This document shows, one piece after another, positions 24,301 through 35,668 of a stretch of 64,000 nucleotides of DNA. The DNA is taken from positions 16,770,169-16,834,168 of the forward strand of contig CM055100.1 in assembly GCA_029204225.1 (NCBI GenBank), written 5' to 3'. The translations under genes were made by a program, and so were the position numbers. How positions within the stretch are numbered: the first letter of the stretch is position 1; every line of letters begins with the position of its first letter. This DNA is from Diphasiastrum complanatum (taxonomy: Eukaryota; Streptophyta; Lycopodiopsida; Lycopodiales; Lycopodiaceae). The notes beneath the pieces are model-generated. The model was not told the DNA's origin, ran no database searches, and saw nothing but the letters and a program-made list of their open reading frames with translations.

Positions 24301-25470
24301 ACCTCTTCATTCACTATTTTGATAATGGTCAATATGTTGTAATCTAAATAAGAGTTTTTTTTATCATATCATGTTAGGTAGCATTAGCAATTGAGAGGGG
24401 AGTGCAACTAGTCCTAGTAAGGTGGATTTGGTTAAAAAAATAGAGCCTTTGACACTTGTCAAACATATCATACCTTTCCTTGGTAGTAGTACCAAGTACT
24501 ATAGGAAATCTTAAAGGATTGTGCCAAAATTAGCAATGCATTGACAAAGCTGAAAAGGATGTAGCTTCTCATTGAAAATAGCTTTCCACTAGTCAACATC
24601 AGGTGTCGACATTGCCTCGGAAATAGTAGTTGGTTCTTGTATAGAGTAGCAAGCTGGGTCATCCATAAATCGAGATGGAGGCTATCTGGACCAGTTCAAT
24701 CTTCTAGGTTGAACTTTGGTCCTTTGATATGATTCAACTTGTGACTCATTGTTGGAGGAGTCAATGTTGAGCTTGTGATTAGTCATGAGTTCAAAGTTGT
24801 CAACTCTGGGATTGGAAGTCGATGGAGCTTTTTCTAGTATGGTCGAAGAATTGTCTCTACTGGTGAATGATTTGTGTCTAGGTTGTAGAGCTTGTATGCA
24901 CGTGGGAAAATTGAGTGATCAAGAATTGATCAACTGATATCAGATCAGAAGAGCTCTGGTAGAAACAGATGCTTTGATATGAGATCGATAATGGTAGTAT
25001 AGCAGCAGAAGTGGAGAAATGGATGGTGCATGGATCAGAAGTGGAACAGCCAGTAAAACAAGATGAATAAAACAGTAGCTATGTGCAATAGAATGAAAAA
25101 CAATAGTGTAAAAAAACTTGCACTCTGATAGATAAAAATGAGTACAAGAGCATGAAGCAGGGCGAGAGAGTTGGTGCAAAAATTGCTTCAGCTGATGATC
25201 GTTGATCTCCTTCTCTCTCTCTCCATTGCTTAACAACTTAGTTACTTAACTAGACTCGCAGACTACTAAGCATGACAGATTTGTTGACGCTATACATTAA
25301 TGATTGCAAGTCAGTGCTTAGTGCATTGGGAGCATAAAATCTAACTACTTAATTTACTGCAGCCATTATACATTAGATGGCCATCTTCTCTTAACTATAA
25401 ATGTATGTACAAGTTAGGTGGACTGTCAGATTTGTACTTGAAGTCATTTGACAGTTCATGGATCAATATA
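24301..25470. other. Spacer, possibly degraded Copia 5' region
   Basis: No coding motifs were found. It precedes the plus-strand Copia remnant at 25681 and may contain its lost LTR and leader, but no primer-binding site could be recognised with confidence. Confidence 0.4.
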
Positions 25471-25575
25471 TCGGGTACTTTGATGTGTCGGGCACTTTGA
25501 TGGGTCGGATATGTCAAGCACTTCGATGTATCGGGTACTTTGATATGTTGGGCACTTCGATGTGTCACATACCTT
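25471..25575. repeat. Short ~20-bp degenerate tandem repeat
   Basis: Words of the type GGGCACTTTGATGGGTCGG / GGGTACTTTGATATGTTGG recur five or six times with about 18-23 bp spacing. On the minus strand this gives repeated HIKVPD-like segments, which are probably not a real protein. Confidence 0.65.
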
Positions 25576-25680
25576 AACATTTTAATCTATATACAAGGAG
25601 AAGTCGAAGACGATTGATGATGGAGTGAGTCGATTTGTCATGTTAGTCTTCGACAGAATTTTCAAGATGCTCATTACTCA

Positions 25681-27915
25681 ATGGATCTTGAGCATTTTAA
25701 TCCAACAGACTCACTCATGATGTCAACTTTTTTATCATCAAATGTCAAAGGTGAAGATCCTTGGTGGATAGATAGTGGGGCTAGCTCCCACATGTCAGGC
25801 AGAAGGGAGTATTCTTCTCAATTCACACCTTATGTAGGACCTATAAAGGCCATTTTTACAGCAAATGGTCATGAATGTAAAGTTAAAGGTGTGGGATCCA
25901 TTCCCTTATGCTTAGGATCTTCCAAGAAGACTAAGATAGATGGTGTTCTCTTCATTCCTAGCATCACTAAGAATTTGTTTAGTGTTGGTCAACTTTTAGA
26001 TCATGGTTTCATTGTGCAGTTCTCTACTAATGTATGCAACATCAAGAAAAGTGGGATGATCATAGCAAGGGGAACAAGGTTTGGGAGGTTATTTAAGCTC
26101 GCTGCTTTTGTTGATCCTAACCAATTTGTGATGGTAGCCGAGGAGAGCAACATGACCACGTTTGATTTGTGGCACAAGAGGCTTGGTCACATCAACGCCA
26201 AGTCCATGGAAGCCATCTGCAAGGAGGAGTTTGCTCTCGGCCTTCCAAGATCTTTGGCAAAGGAGAAAAGGGATGTGAAGCTTGTGCCTTGGCTAAGGCA
26301 CAAAATGGAGGAGAATGTATCTCAAATGAATTGAAAGACTTTTGTGATCAATAAGGGATGGAGTTATCTTGCCCTTACACCCCTCAACTAAATGGGGTGG
26401 CCGAGAGGAGAAATAGGACTCTATGTGAATGCTCTAAAGCTCTAAGGTTAGATGCATGCCTACCTAAGTCTTTTTTGGGGAGAAGCTCACATGTGTGCTA
26501 ACTTCTCTATGAGTTGTTGTACGGAGAAAAGCCTAATCTCAAAAACTTGAAGGTGTTTGGATGCATTTGCTATGTACATGTCCCTTTGGACACAAGAACC
26601 AAGGAGGATCCATCATCCATGAAGGGGATCATGGTAGGCTATGGAAATGCAAGCAAATGTTACAAAATCTTCATTCCCTCGTTTCAAAAGATTGTCATCT
26701 CTAGAGATATCATTTTTTATGAGACTAGAATGCATAATCTTGAAGGTGATTCATCTAACCACTCTATTGGAAGAGAGGTAGCCGAGATCAAGGAGGAGCT
26801 TGATCATGAGGAGGAGCTAGAGCCAAGAACACCAAGCACACCAAGAAGATCCACAAGGTCAAGGATGGAGCCATTAAGGCTCACATACAAGGACAAGGGT
26901 AAGCAAGCCGAGGGAAGTACTTCTTGCTTTCATCACATCTTTTGAAGAGCCTTCAAATGTTAGTGAAACCATAGAATCAAAGAAGTGGTTTCAAGCTATG
27001 TGTGATGACTACAATGCATTAATTGAGAATGATACTTGGATGCTTGTTGATCTACCTATAGATAAGAATGTGATTGGATGTAAGTGGGTTTTTAAGCTCA
27101 AGTTGAATCAATATGGGAGTGCTTCTAAGCACAAGGCAAGGCTTGTAGCCAAGGGGTATGCTCAATCAAAGGGCATAGATTATGATGAGACCTTGCACCC
27201 ATGGCAAAGATGGTCACGATAAGACTAATCATTGCTCTTGCTTCTCACTTTGGTTGTTTGTTGTTGTTTTAGATGGATGTGTCAAATGCATTTTTAAATG
27301 GCCATTTGGAAGAGGACATATTCATGGAGCAGCCCGAGGGCTTCATCAAGCAAGGTATGGAAGACAAGGTGTGCCATCTCAAGAGGAGCTTGTATGGTTT
27401 GAAACAAGCTTCTAGAACTGGGAGCACAAGGCTCAATACTTTTCTTATCTCTATTGGATTTACTCCTAGTGAGTATGATCCCACTCCGTACATAAGTAAC
27501 CAATAAAGAGGATGAAAGATCCTTCAAGGACAACACTCTTTATAGGCGACTTATTGGCTCCTTAATGTGGATAACCATAAAAAGACCTAATATTTGATAT
27601 AGTGTTTGCAAGCTTAGTCAAAATATGCAAGATCAATTAGTTATCCATTGGAAATGTGCCAAAAGAATATTGAGCTTGGCTATCAACGAAGCAAGAAATA
27701 ATATCTCTTTCATCAACCGAGGCCGAGTACAAGGCTCTAACAACCACAACCAAGGAAGTACTATGGATCAAAAGGTTGCTTGAGGAGCTCAAAGTGATCA
27801 TATCAGGTGTCATTCCACTCATCTACAATGACAACATCTCAGCCCAACACCTAGCATCCAATCCAATCTGCCATGGAAGAGCAAAGCTCACCACTTTGTA
27901 AGAGAAAAAGTCCAA
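25681..27915 (+). pseudogene. Ty1/Copia polyprotein remnant (PR-IN-RT-RH)
   Basis: Plus strand. Protease at 25681-26334 with WWIDSGASSHMS (the catalytic Asp is about residue 31 of this frame), then pre-integrase DLWHKRLGHINAKSM and, one frame over, GCEACALAKAQ. The catalytic core of integrase is deleted: the sequence jumps to CPYTPQLNGVAERRNRT near 26390. The integrase C-terminus (LKVFGCICYVHVP) is in 26514-26945. RT begins at 26998 (NDTWMLVDLP, CKWVFKLK) and continues in another frame with MDVSNAFLNGHLEEDIFMEQPEGF and LKRSLYGLKQASR. The YVDD palm segment is missing. RNase H fragments (EIISLSSTEAEYKAL near 27690) run to about 27915, where an unrelated minus-strand sequence joins. Many frameshifts and deletions make it dead. 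Confidence 0.88.
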
Positions 27916-28446
27916 GGGTCGAAAAACAAGGAACCCAAGGAACGGTCCCAATGGAACTCGAGAGAACTTAGGAAAGAGAGTTCCTTACAATTTAGGGCCA
28001 CTTGGCGCACCGTGGGGTCAATTGAGTGACAATGCTTTGTGTAGAACTGCTCCAAGGCATATTGGAAGTTCACTTAATTTGTCCAGCCTTGGGAGTTTGG
28101 GATTACTGGCCAATTAGATAAAGCATTAATGTCATGTCGTTTGGCCATTGCTCTCATCGTGGGATTGGGAGATGGCAGGGTTCCACGCATAGATACTTAT
28201 TAATTCTAAAATATTCCAAGAGGATCTTTTGTCATTGTTGAAGAGGACGTTGCGCCATGTGGGTTGAGGTGCCAACTGCTCAATTATTTGCTTTTCCTTT
28301 CCCTTGATGTCGACTGTAGAGCATGGCAAGACATATCCTCCCCGCATCTCATCCTCTAGGTACTTTGTCTCATACTCTTGGATAGACTCCTCAAGAGACT
28401 TGGGCTTTTTAAAGAGTGTTCTGGCACTAGGGGTGGTTGTGCCCAT
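27888..28446 (-). pseudogene. Unassigned IKGKE/GW domain, copy 3
   Basis: Minus strand. The upper frame (28132-28446) carries LEESIQEYETKYLEDE, DIKGKE and APQPTWRNVLF. After stops, the next frames give NWPVIPNSQGW, VNFQYALEQF and DPTVR (28004-28115), then LEFHWDRSLGSLFFD. The first part aligns over 34 positions without a gap to the 17.4-kb copy (shared EE, I, KY, G, IKGKE), and the later part aligns over 36 positions to both other copies. No coiled coil remains upstream. It abuts the end of the plus-strand Copia fragment at about 27915, so it was cut or pasted there. It is not functional, but it is valuable for defining the domain. Confidence 0.6.
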
Positions 28447-28515
28447 GCTGGTCTCCTTTGATTGTGATTCACTTGAAGAGGGAGTGGCATGTAAAGCAAA
28501 CTTCTATACTTATGA

Positions 28516-28677
28516 CAATGCAAATTTTTTTTTGCAGTAATGAACTAGACAACTAATTCGTTGCTCAATTTGCTGCCTAATTTGTTGTTGCAAAAAAAAA
28601 TTGCATTGCCTTGGCTCAAGCTAGGGTAACACAAATTGGGCAACAGACCAACAAGCTTGCCCTAGCTTGAGCCAAGG
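28516..28677. repeat. Two adjacent inverted repeats (complex foldback)
   Basis: The outer-left pair is CAATGCAAATTTTTTTTTGCA (28516-28536, with one extra A) with TGCAAAAAAAAATTGCATTG (28589-28608). Next to it is a perfect 18-bp pair, CCTTGGCTCAAGCTAGGG (28609-28626), whose reverse complement is at 28660-28677. Weaker complementarity links the two spacers. The design, including T/A-run arms, resembles the hairpins at 9811 and 50463. Confidence 0.75.
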
Positions 28678-28689
28678 TAAAAAGAATTA

Positions 28690-29950
28690 TTGAAACCTTT
28701 ACAAAAGAATTTTATTTACTTCTCACAAGGAATATTGCTTAGTCAATTAAGACAATTGCTTAAGAGCCCACATCTTTCACTACACAATAGCTCACTTCAA
28801 ACTGATTCTTCACTCTTTCCAAAGTGTGTACATGTAAAAGGAGAGAGATGCACTTGGTTATGTACATCTTTCACCCACATGCAGGCCTCGATCACTGCAT
28901 GGTGCATTAGTTTGCATAGCATTACAAAGTGTTGATATACATTGCTGATAGTTAATTGGTCCACAATAATTACATAGTTATATTATGCTAAAAGCCTATA
29001 AATAATCTATAACCTTACTATCTCAAAATCAAACATCTGAATGTACACACCTTTTACATATCATTTTTTTTGACATGATTGCAAATCTTCAATTGGAGAT
29101 GATATCAGCTATCAAATTAATACTTTGTCTTTGGAGTATTCCAAATTAAGTGTTTTAAATATTACAACATCCTTCTATGTATGAGAAACATGTACACACA
29201 AAATTTTCAAGTTAACCCCTTGGAAGAACTTAATGTACTCTAAGTACATAAGATACATCGAGTTTGCAAATTAAAAATGGACATCATACTTATCTTGTCA
29301 ACTTTCTAGAGTGTGTTAAAAAAATCAAACTCTTTTAGAGACAATGTGTCTCCCAATGAAGATGCATGATTTTTTATTTATTGTAAGCCTTGTTCAAAAG
29401 CCAATATCAAAATTTGAATCCATAATAAATAGGTAAAAGTAATAGTTGCTATTGCTATTCAGGTACTTTACACTATAAAGACCTCATGATCTAGAATTTA
29501 TTCTCTAACGAAGATTCTAATCAAATAAAGGCTAGGCTTCAAAGGGATCTTATGCTAAAATTCAAGATGAGTGAAGGTCCCTTTATTTGATGAAAGCATT
29601 TTTGTCATTGACATCTTCGGGAGAAACTACTAGTCATGGCATCAAGCTTGGCATAAGAATTACGTTTTTGTAGTTGAATACATGCCTTGATGAGAGCCAT
29701 GAAAAAACTATCTTTATTCATTTCAAAAGATCATTTATTTCATTCATAATGTCCAATGCCAAAACTTGACAATGGAAAATTATATTGCTAGACATTTCTT
29801 TATGCCATATTTGTATTTTGTCTTTTCATCTTCTAACTTTCTAACAATGAAAGATAATAAAAACATCATCGTTGCTTCACCTCTCTAGGACTAGGCTACA
29901 ACTTACAGTCGTGGGGACTAACAACTAGATCCATGCATTGGATCTTCCCA
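28690..29950. other. AT-rich spacer without recognisable genes
   Basis: No motifs, long frames or clear repeats were seen. Confidence 0.5.
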
Positions 29951-29959
29951 AGAACCAAT

Positions 29960-30341
29960 CTTTTATTGCTCTTTCCTTCATACCTCTTAATGATTGCATC
30001 ATAAGAAGTAGAAACCTCCGACTCAACCTTGCATACTCCATCAGCTCTCTCAACCAGTACTTATCAAATCCAAGACCAGTCCATTGTCCATTGGAAAGCT
30101 CTCATGAAGGTCATGAAGTATGTCCAAGCTGACAAAACATCACAACATCTATTATGGAAGTAACCAATCTACCAATATTCTTGAAGGATACACAGATGCA
30201 GATTGGGCAAGAAATATCGACACCAGAAGATCGACTTTTGGATTTTTAGTTTTATACAATCAAGGCCCAATTTCATGGAATAGCCGAAAGTAGACATCAA
30301 TAGCATTATCTTCAACTTAATCAGAATACATAGTTGTCACA
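29960..30341 (+). pseudogene. Copia RT/RNase H fragment cut by an LTR
   Basis: Plus strand, in shifting frames: NLAYSISSLNQYLSNPRPVH (end of RT) then WKALMKVMKYVQ. RNase H follows with EGYTDADWARNIDTRRSTFG and GPISWNSRK, then a stop and SIALSST, another stop and SEYI. All are standard Copia connection and RNase H words. The fragment ends abruptly at 30341, exactly where the terminus TGTGAAAGATTT of another Copia LTR begins, which suggests insertion into this older copy. Everything upstream of the RT end is gone. Confidence 0.8.
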
Positions 30342-30997
30342 TGTGAAAGATTTGGGATCAATTCAGATCCAAACCATTTAAAGATCTTTGGTTACAAAAC
30401 CAAGCAATTCACCAATTTTGCCAATGTAGAAAATCAGCATCTACACACAAAATAGAATGCAAACTCTAATAGATCTTGATCAAACATAAATCAAAACATA
30501 AATAGAAGCTACTATGCGTACATCAACAATAACCTACTATATTTCACATGTGTGGATCCAAAAATAGCAATAACAAATCATTCTGCACATAAAATTGCAA
30601 GATATCACAAGTAGAGTGCACCAATGGATAGTAGAACCCAAGAGAACCATGTATAAGCATGAATGAGGTAAGAGAGGTAGAATATCAGCTTTCTCTCTCG
30701 TGTGTACAACTATATATAACAGATCCATGAATGTTTAAAAGTTCTCTTTCCCTCCAAAATGATAAAACCCTAACATAAAGTGACTAGGTTTCATGAACCT
30801 TATTCAAATTTGAATCTACTAATAACTCAACTTTCTAGCTATCCCTCCAACTCTAAAACGAGTAATTTCAAATGCATTTAGACTAATATGACTATAAAAG
30901 TAAATGTCTAAGTCTAATACAAAATTGGCCTCAATCGCCAAATAAACAAATGTAGCATTTGACTCAATATTGATTAAACTAGTTGAAATCTCTCACA
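30342..30997 (-). repeat. Copia LTR, 656 bp
   Basis: The ends form a 12-bp imperfect terminal inverted pair: plus TGTGAAAGATTT at 30342 and AAATCTCTCACA ending at 30997. Directly beyond 30997 is a polypurine tract on the minus strand (GTTGAAGAGGGAG), and the RNase H frame of the element ends there. This is therefore the 3' LTR of the minus-strand Copia at 31.0-32.5 kb. The matching 5' LTR is not present. Confidence 0.8.
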
Positions 30998-32540
30998 CTC
31001 CCTCTTCAACTAGTTTTAGCATAGACTTTGATAACACTCCAAATGATGTCCTATGCTTCATAAAAGGCTCCTTTCCTAATGCTTTGGTGAAAATATCAGC
31101 TACACATTCCCTTGAAGAAACATGTTGAAGCTCCACCTCCTTTAGCATGACTTGCTCCCCAACAAAGTGGTATGCCACCTCAATGTGCTTGCTCCTAGCA
31201 TGAAAGATAGGATTGGTTGCCAACTTTTGGGCTAATAGGTTGTCATAAAAGATTATTGGGATCTCTGGAAAAGCTAGCAAGTGTAGATCCTTGATCATCC
31301 TCTTGATCCATACCATCTCCTTTGTGCACTGTGTAAGTGCTTTGTACTCGGCCTCACTAGATGTCAATGAGATAGTGGCTTGTTTCTTTGACATCCATGA
31401 TATAGCTCAATCACCTATGAAAATACAATAAGCACTCATGGATTTTCTGTACATTTTGTCTAAAACATAGTCCAAATCTTAAAATCCAAAAAGATTAGAT
31501 GAATATCCCTCATACAATATGCCAAAATCCCGAGTTCCCATGATATACCTTAAAACTTGTTTTCCTAGCTTCCAATGCTCTTCACTTGGATCCTGCACGA
31601 ATTGACTCAATCTTCCAACACAATAGGTTAGATCTGGTCTTGTAATGGTTAGATAGATTAGTGATCCAACTAGCTTTCTTTAGAGAGTAATGTCCTTGAA
31701 CGATCTTTCATTACCTCTTATAGTTAGCTTTACATTAGACTCCATGGGTGTATCACAAGCTTTTGCATCTACCATATGAAATCTTTATAGAATAGAATTA
31801 GCAAACTTCTCTTGACAAATGAAAGTATATTGACAAGTCCTAATCACCTCTATTCCCAAAGTGTAGTGTAAGTGACCGAGATCATGCACTTCAAATTCCT
31901 TCTTAAGAGCACACTTCATATCCTCCACATCTTGATTGTCTCCACCACTCAAGATGATATCATCCACATAGATTCGCAAGATGGTAACAAAATTTTGAAC
32001 AAGCCTATCATAAAGTGAATGATCATACTCACTCATAACAAACCCTTGAGAGTAAAAAAGTGTTAAGCTTAGCATACCAACTCCTTGGTGCTTGCTTAAG
32101 ACCATATAAGCTCTTTTGTAGAAGACACACAAGATTCGGCTTTGAAGTAGAAATGTAGCTCTCGGGCTGCTCTATGTACACTTCCTCTTCAAGATCACCA
32201 TTCAAGAATACATTTGTAATGTCCAATTGCCATAGATCCCATCCATAAGAGTAGCAAGTGAAATAATGACCCGAATGCTCACCATCTTTGCCACGGGTGC
32301 AAAAGACTCATCATAGTCAATGCCATGCTCTTGAGCATATCCTTTTCTCACTAACCTTGCTTTGTATTGTTGATAGATCCATCTTGGTTTGTATTCACCT
32401 TGAAGATCCATTTGCATCCAATAGCTTCCTTGTCCTTGAGTAACTTCACCAATCTCCATGTTTCATTCTTCATGAGAGCTTGATACTCAAGATCCATTGC
32501 TTGGATCTCTCCTCTTTGTTCCTTGCTTTATCTACACTTA
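30998..32540 (-). pseudogene. Copia reverse transcriptase and RNase H, 5'-truncated
   Basis: Minus strand, in several frames. RT starts near 32540 ([18 protein letters not shown]), with [20 protein letters not shown] at 32202-32459, then [20 protein letters not shown] and LLQKSLYGLKQAPRSWY. The palm RIYVDDIILSGGDNQ lies in 31785-32132. The connection and RNase H are in broken frames (RPDLTYCVGRLSQF), ending in the long frame 30993-31394 with SKKQATISLTSSEAEYKAL, FHARSKHIEVAYHFV and CVADIFTKAL. The YVDD catalytic motif is intact. Integrase and gag are missing beyond 32540. At least four frame changes make it dead. Confidence 0.88.
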
Positions 32541-32559
32541 GGACAAGGCTTTTGTGGAA

Positions 32560-33133
32560 GTGGCAGGTGAACTAGACACAAAAACATTTGTAGTGAATTC
32601 TAAACACCCACACTATGATATTGAATGGAGTAGAGCCATCTACATGAAAGCAAGAAGCATTATGAAAGAACCAAGCCATTTCATGGCATTGAGGTGAGCT
32701 CTGATAGCACACTTCAATTTTTGTGATAAAATGTATTGCTCGGTTAGAAATGATTGTTATTGCATTGGTTATATGTTTTGTGAATAGTAGTAATTGGTAT
32801 TTTGTTGTGTAGGTTTCATTGCTTGATCTTTACTCGCTTTCTTATGTGGTCCACACATTGTGCATGTTTCATTGAGTGTAGGAAATAGTATCAATCCAAA
32901 CATGTTTAGAATAGGCATGGATAGATGGATGTGCTACCTCCTTGTTTCCAAATGCATCATTGCTCTAAATAGCTCTTTGCTTGCTCATGGGAGAATTAAA
33001 AAAAAATGACACACCACAATTTTTGGTGGAGTCTTTTTGTGATTACGGTGGTATCATATTGGACTTGATGATTAGTTGTGTTGTAGTTGTGCATGCTCGC
33101 AAAATCACTAGAAGATAATGTGCTGGAATGGAG
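32560..33133. other. Spacer without recognisable genes
   Basis: No coding motif. GAGCTCTGATAGCACA near 32697 vaguely resembles a Copia primer-binding site on the minus strand, but it is not convincing. Confidence 0.45.
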
Positions 33134-34166
33134 ACAACCAATTTATTTGAAGAACGTCTACAACGGGCTTCCGGCTGATCTCAAGCAAAGCGTAATTAAT
33201 CCTGTTATAATTTCAAGTTCAGATGTTAAGTTCAATAATTTGAAGTCATTGAAGACTTGGCCAACTTCAAGGACTTCCACGAAATTAGCATTTAGAACAA
33301 GTCTACAGAAATACATTACTTTCACGACAGTATGCAAAAATACTCTAAGTGTCGCGACAGTCTGCAGAAATGAACTATGTTTTCAACAGCTTCGGCTTTT
33401 TCACATTTCCCCGAAATGCGACACTTGCATAGTTCAAAAGTTTAACTGTTTTTAACACCTTCGGCTTTTTCGCATTTTCCCGAAGAGAGAGAAACTTTCC
33501 AAAAATCATCTATTTTCATAAGTTAAACTGTTTCAAGGGCACCTTCGGCTTTTTTGCAAAATCCCAAAAAGAGAGAAACTTCTCGAAGGTCATCTATTTT
33601 CATGAGTTAAACTGTTTCAAGGGCACCTTTGGCTTTTTCGCAAAATCTCAAAGAGAGAGAAAATGCCGAAGGTCGTCTATTTTGAACGAGGAACATTCCC
33701 AGTCACTTCCCAAAATTTATGAAGTGAGAGAAAACCACTTCACGTAAAATGCGAAGTGAGAGAATCAGCGACGTCCTCGTCCGCATCAACGATGCTAAAT
33801 TGTTGACAGTATACACTATGTATAGTTGTCACAAAAGCCATATACTTCCAAGTACAATGGCTTTCCTAATTAGATGACAAGCATTGAATGTAATTAATAC
33901 ACATATGAAATCTATAAATAGATCGTTCGAGCATAGATTAGTGGTTGCTCCGTCCATGAGACACATTATTTGAGCATCCCAATTACGTCGTCATTTTTTG
34001 TTGTAATTGCTATTTTGTATTGTGCTTTAGTGTAATATAGCAACAACTTGCTTTTATCTGTGTACAACGTAGATGAATGCTTGTTGTGATTGAATGCACT
34101 TTCATTGCTGTTTGATCGTGCTTGTTTACTCACTCTGATCAAAACATGGACGTCTATGACTCCTCA
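33134..34166 (+). repeat. Copia LTR, 5'-truncated, with 84-bp U3 repeats
   Basis: The part at 33134-33879 is repeated at 34928-35665, and the 3' end 34061-34166 is repeated at 36813-36918, so three pieces of one LTR type are present. It has a good TATA box (TCTATAAATAG, 33911-33920). Upstream are three units of 84 bp (33459, 33543, 33627), each with CCTTCGGCTTTTTCGC and GAGAGAGAAA, most of which can pair across the unit. The expected TGTTAGAAATTAAG start is absent here. Confidence 0.75.
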
Positions 34167-34763
34167 GTCCTAGGATCTCTCATTAGAAAGCATTAAAGAG
34201 AGTGATGAGATATATTCAGGGAAGTTTAGACCACATTTTATGTTATGATGGAAATGCTATCGACCCACTCGTCCCGCGAGGCTACTCCGACTCAGATTGG
34301 GGAGGAACAATCTCTACCAGAAAATCTACCTCCGACATCTGTTTCTATATGGTAGGGGGGCCAATTTTGTGGAACTCAAGGAAGCAGAAATCAGTTTGCG
34401 CTTTCTTCGACAGAGACAGAGTACATCGCTGCATGTCAAGCTTCAAAAGAGACTGTATGGATCAGGTTATTACTTCACGACTTACATCACACTCAATTTA
34501 ATTCTACCACCATTTTGTGTGACAACTTGAGCTGTATTTCACTATCACTAAATCCTAGATTTCATGGCAAATTCAAGCACATAGAAATCCCGTATCATTT
34601 CATTCAGGAGAAAGTTTTCTCAGGGCAAGTGATCCTTCAATACCGCTCCACACCAAAAATGGTCGTAGACATCTTCACCAAAGCGCTTCCCAGGATCAAG
34701 CACCAGAAGTTCTTCAACATGCTGAACCTGACGACGATACCAAGGCACCAACTGTGGCCTTAA
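34167..34763 (+). pseudogene. Copia RNase H remnant with polypurine tract
   Basis: Plus strand: MRYIQGSLDHILCY, then GYSDSDWGGTISTRKSTS and GGPILWNSRKQKSVCAF, which is the Copia RNase H core. A frame change removes the STEAEY block. The next frame (34515-34763) has NPRFHGKFKHIEIPYHFI and VVDIFTKALPRIKHQKF up to a TAA at 34761. The polypurine tract GGGGGAC and the LTR start TGTTAGAAATTAAG at 34771 follow at once, so this is the true 3' end of the element. RT, integrase and gag are deleted: the RNase H is joined directly to an LTR end at 34166. Confidence 0.85.
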
Positions 34764-34770
34764 GGGGGAC

Positions 34771-35668
34771 TGTTAGAAATTAAGCCCACAATCTCCTCCT
34801 TGGTGAATGACTAATTTCTATTTCATGATTCTTCCTGCACGTTTATTGATCATTGATCTAGAGTCAGGTGAAACCAACTTTGGTTCTACGTCTGCTCATT
34901 TGATACTTGCAGGAATCACAAAGTTACACAACCAATTTATTTGAAAAACATCTACAACGGGCTTTCGGCTGATCTCCAGCAAAGGGTAACCAATCCTGTC
35001 ATAATTTCAAGTTCAGATGTTAAGTTAAATAATTCGAAGTCATTGAAGACTTGGCCATTTTCAAGGACTTCCACGAAAAGCATTTAGAACAAGTCTGCAG
35101 AAATACATTACTTTCGCGACAGTCTGCAAAAATACTCTAAGTATCGCGACAGTCTACAGAAATGAACTATGTTTTCAACAACTTCGACTTTTTCGCATTT
35201 CACCGGAATGCGACACTTGCATAGTTCAAAAGTTTAACTACTTTTAACACCTCCAGTTTTTTCGCATTTTCTTGAAGAGAGAGAAACTTCTCGAAGGTCA
35301 TCTATTTTCATAAGTTAAACGTCAAGGGCACCTTCGCCTTTTTTGCAAAATCTCGAAGAGAGAGAAACTTCCCGAAGGTCATCTTTTTTTGTAAGTTAAG
35401 CTGTTTCAAGGGCACCTTCGGCTTTTTCGCAAAATCCCGAAGAGAGAGAAAATGCCGAAGGTCGTCTATTTTGAACGAGGAACGTTCCCAGTCACTTCTT
35501 GAAATTTGCGAAGTGAGAGAAAATCACTTCACGTAAAATGCAAAGTGAGAGAATCAACGACGTCCTCGTCCGCGTCAACGATGTTAAATTTGACAAGATA
35601 CACTATGTACAATTGTCACAAAAGCCATATACTTCCAAGTACAACGACTTTCCTAATTAGGTGACAGT
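34771..35668 (+). repeat. Copia 3' LTR, 3'-truncated
   Basis: It starts with TG at 34771 after the polypurine tract. From 34928 to 35665 it matches the LTR at 33134-33879, including the U3 repeats (35251, 35332, 35416). The TATA box and U5 seen in the other copy are missing. The LTR breaks at about 35668 and protease coding sequence follows. Confidence 0.8.

Noticed and set aside
32690-32715. Possible Copia primer-binding site (GCTCTGATAGCACA)
   Set aside because: Mismatches in the core and no LTR terminus beside it.
33439-33690. Regularly spaced repeats that might suggest a CRISPR array
   Set aside because: The repeats are tandem 84-bp LTR U3 units without unique spacers, in a plant retroelement context.
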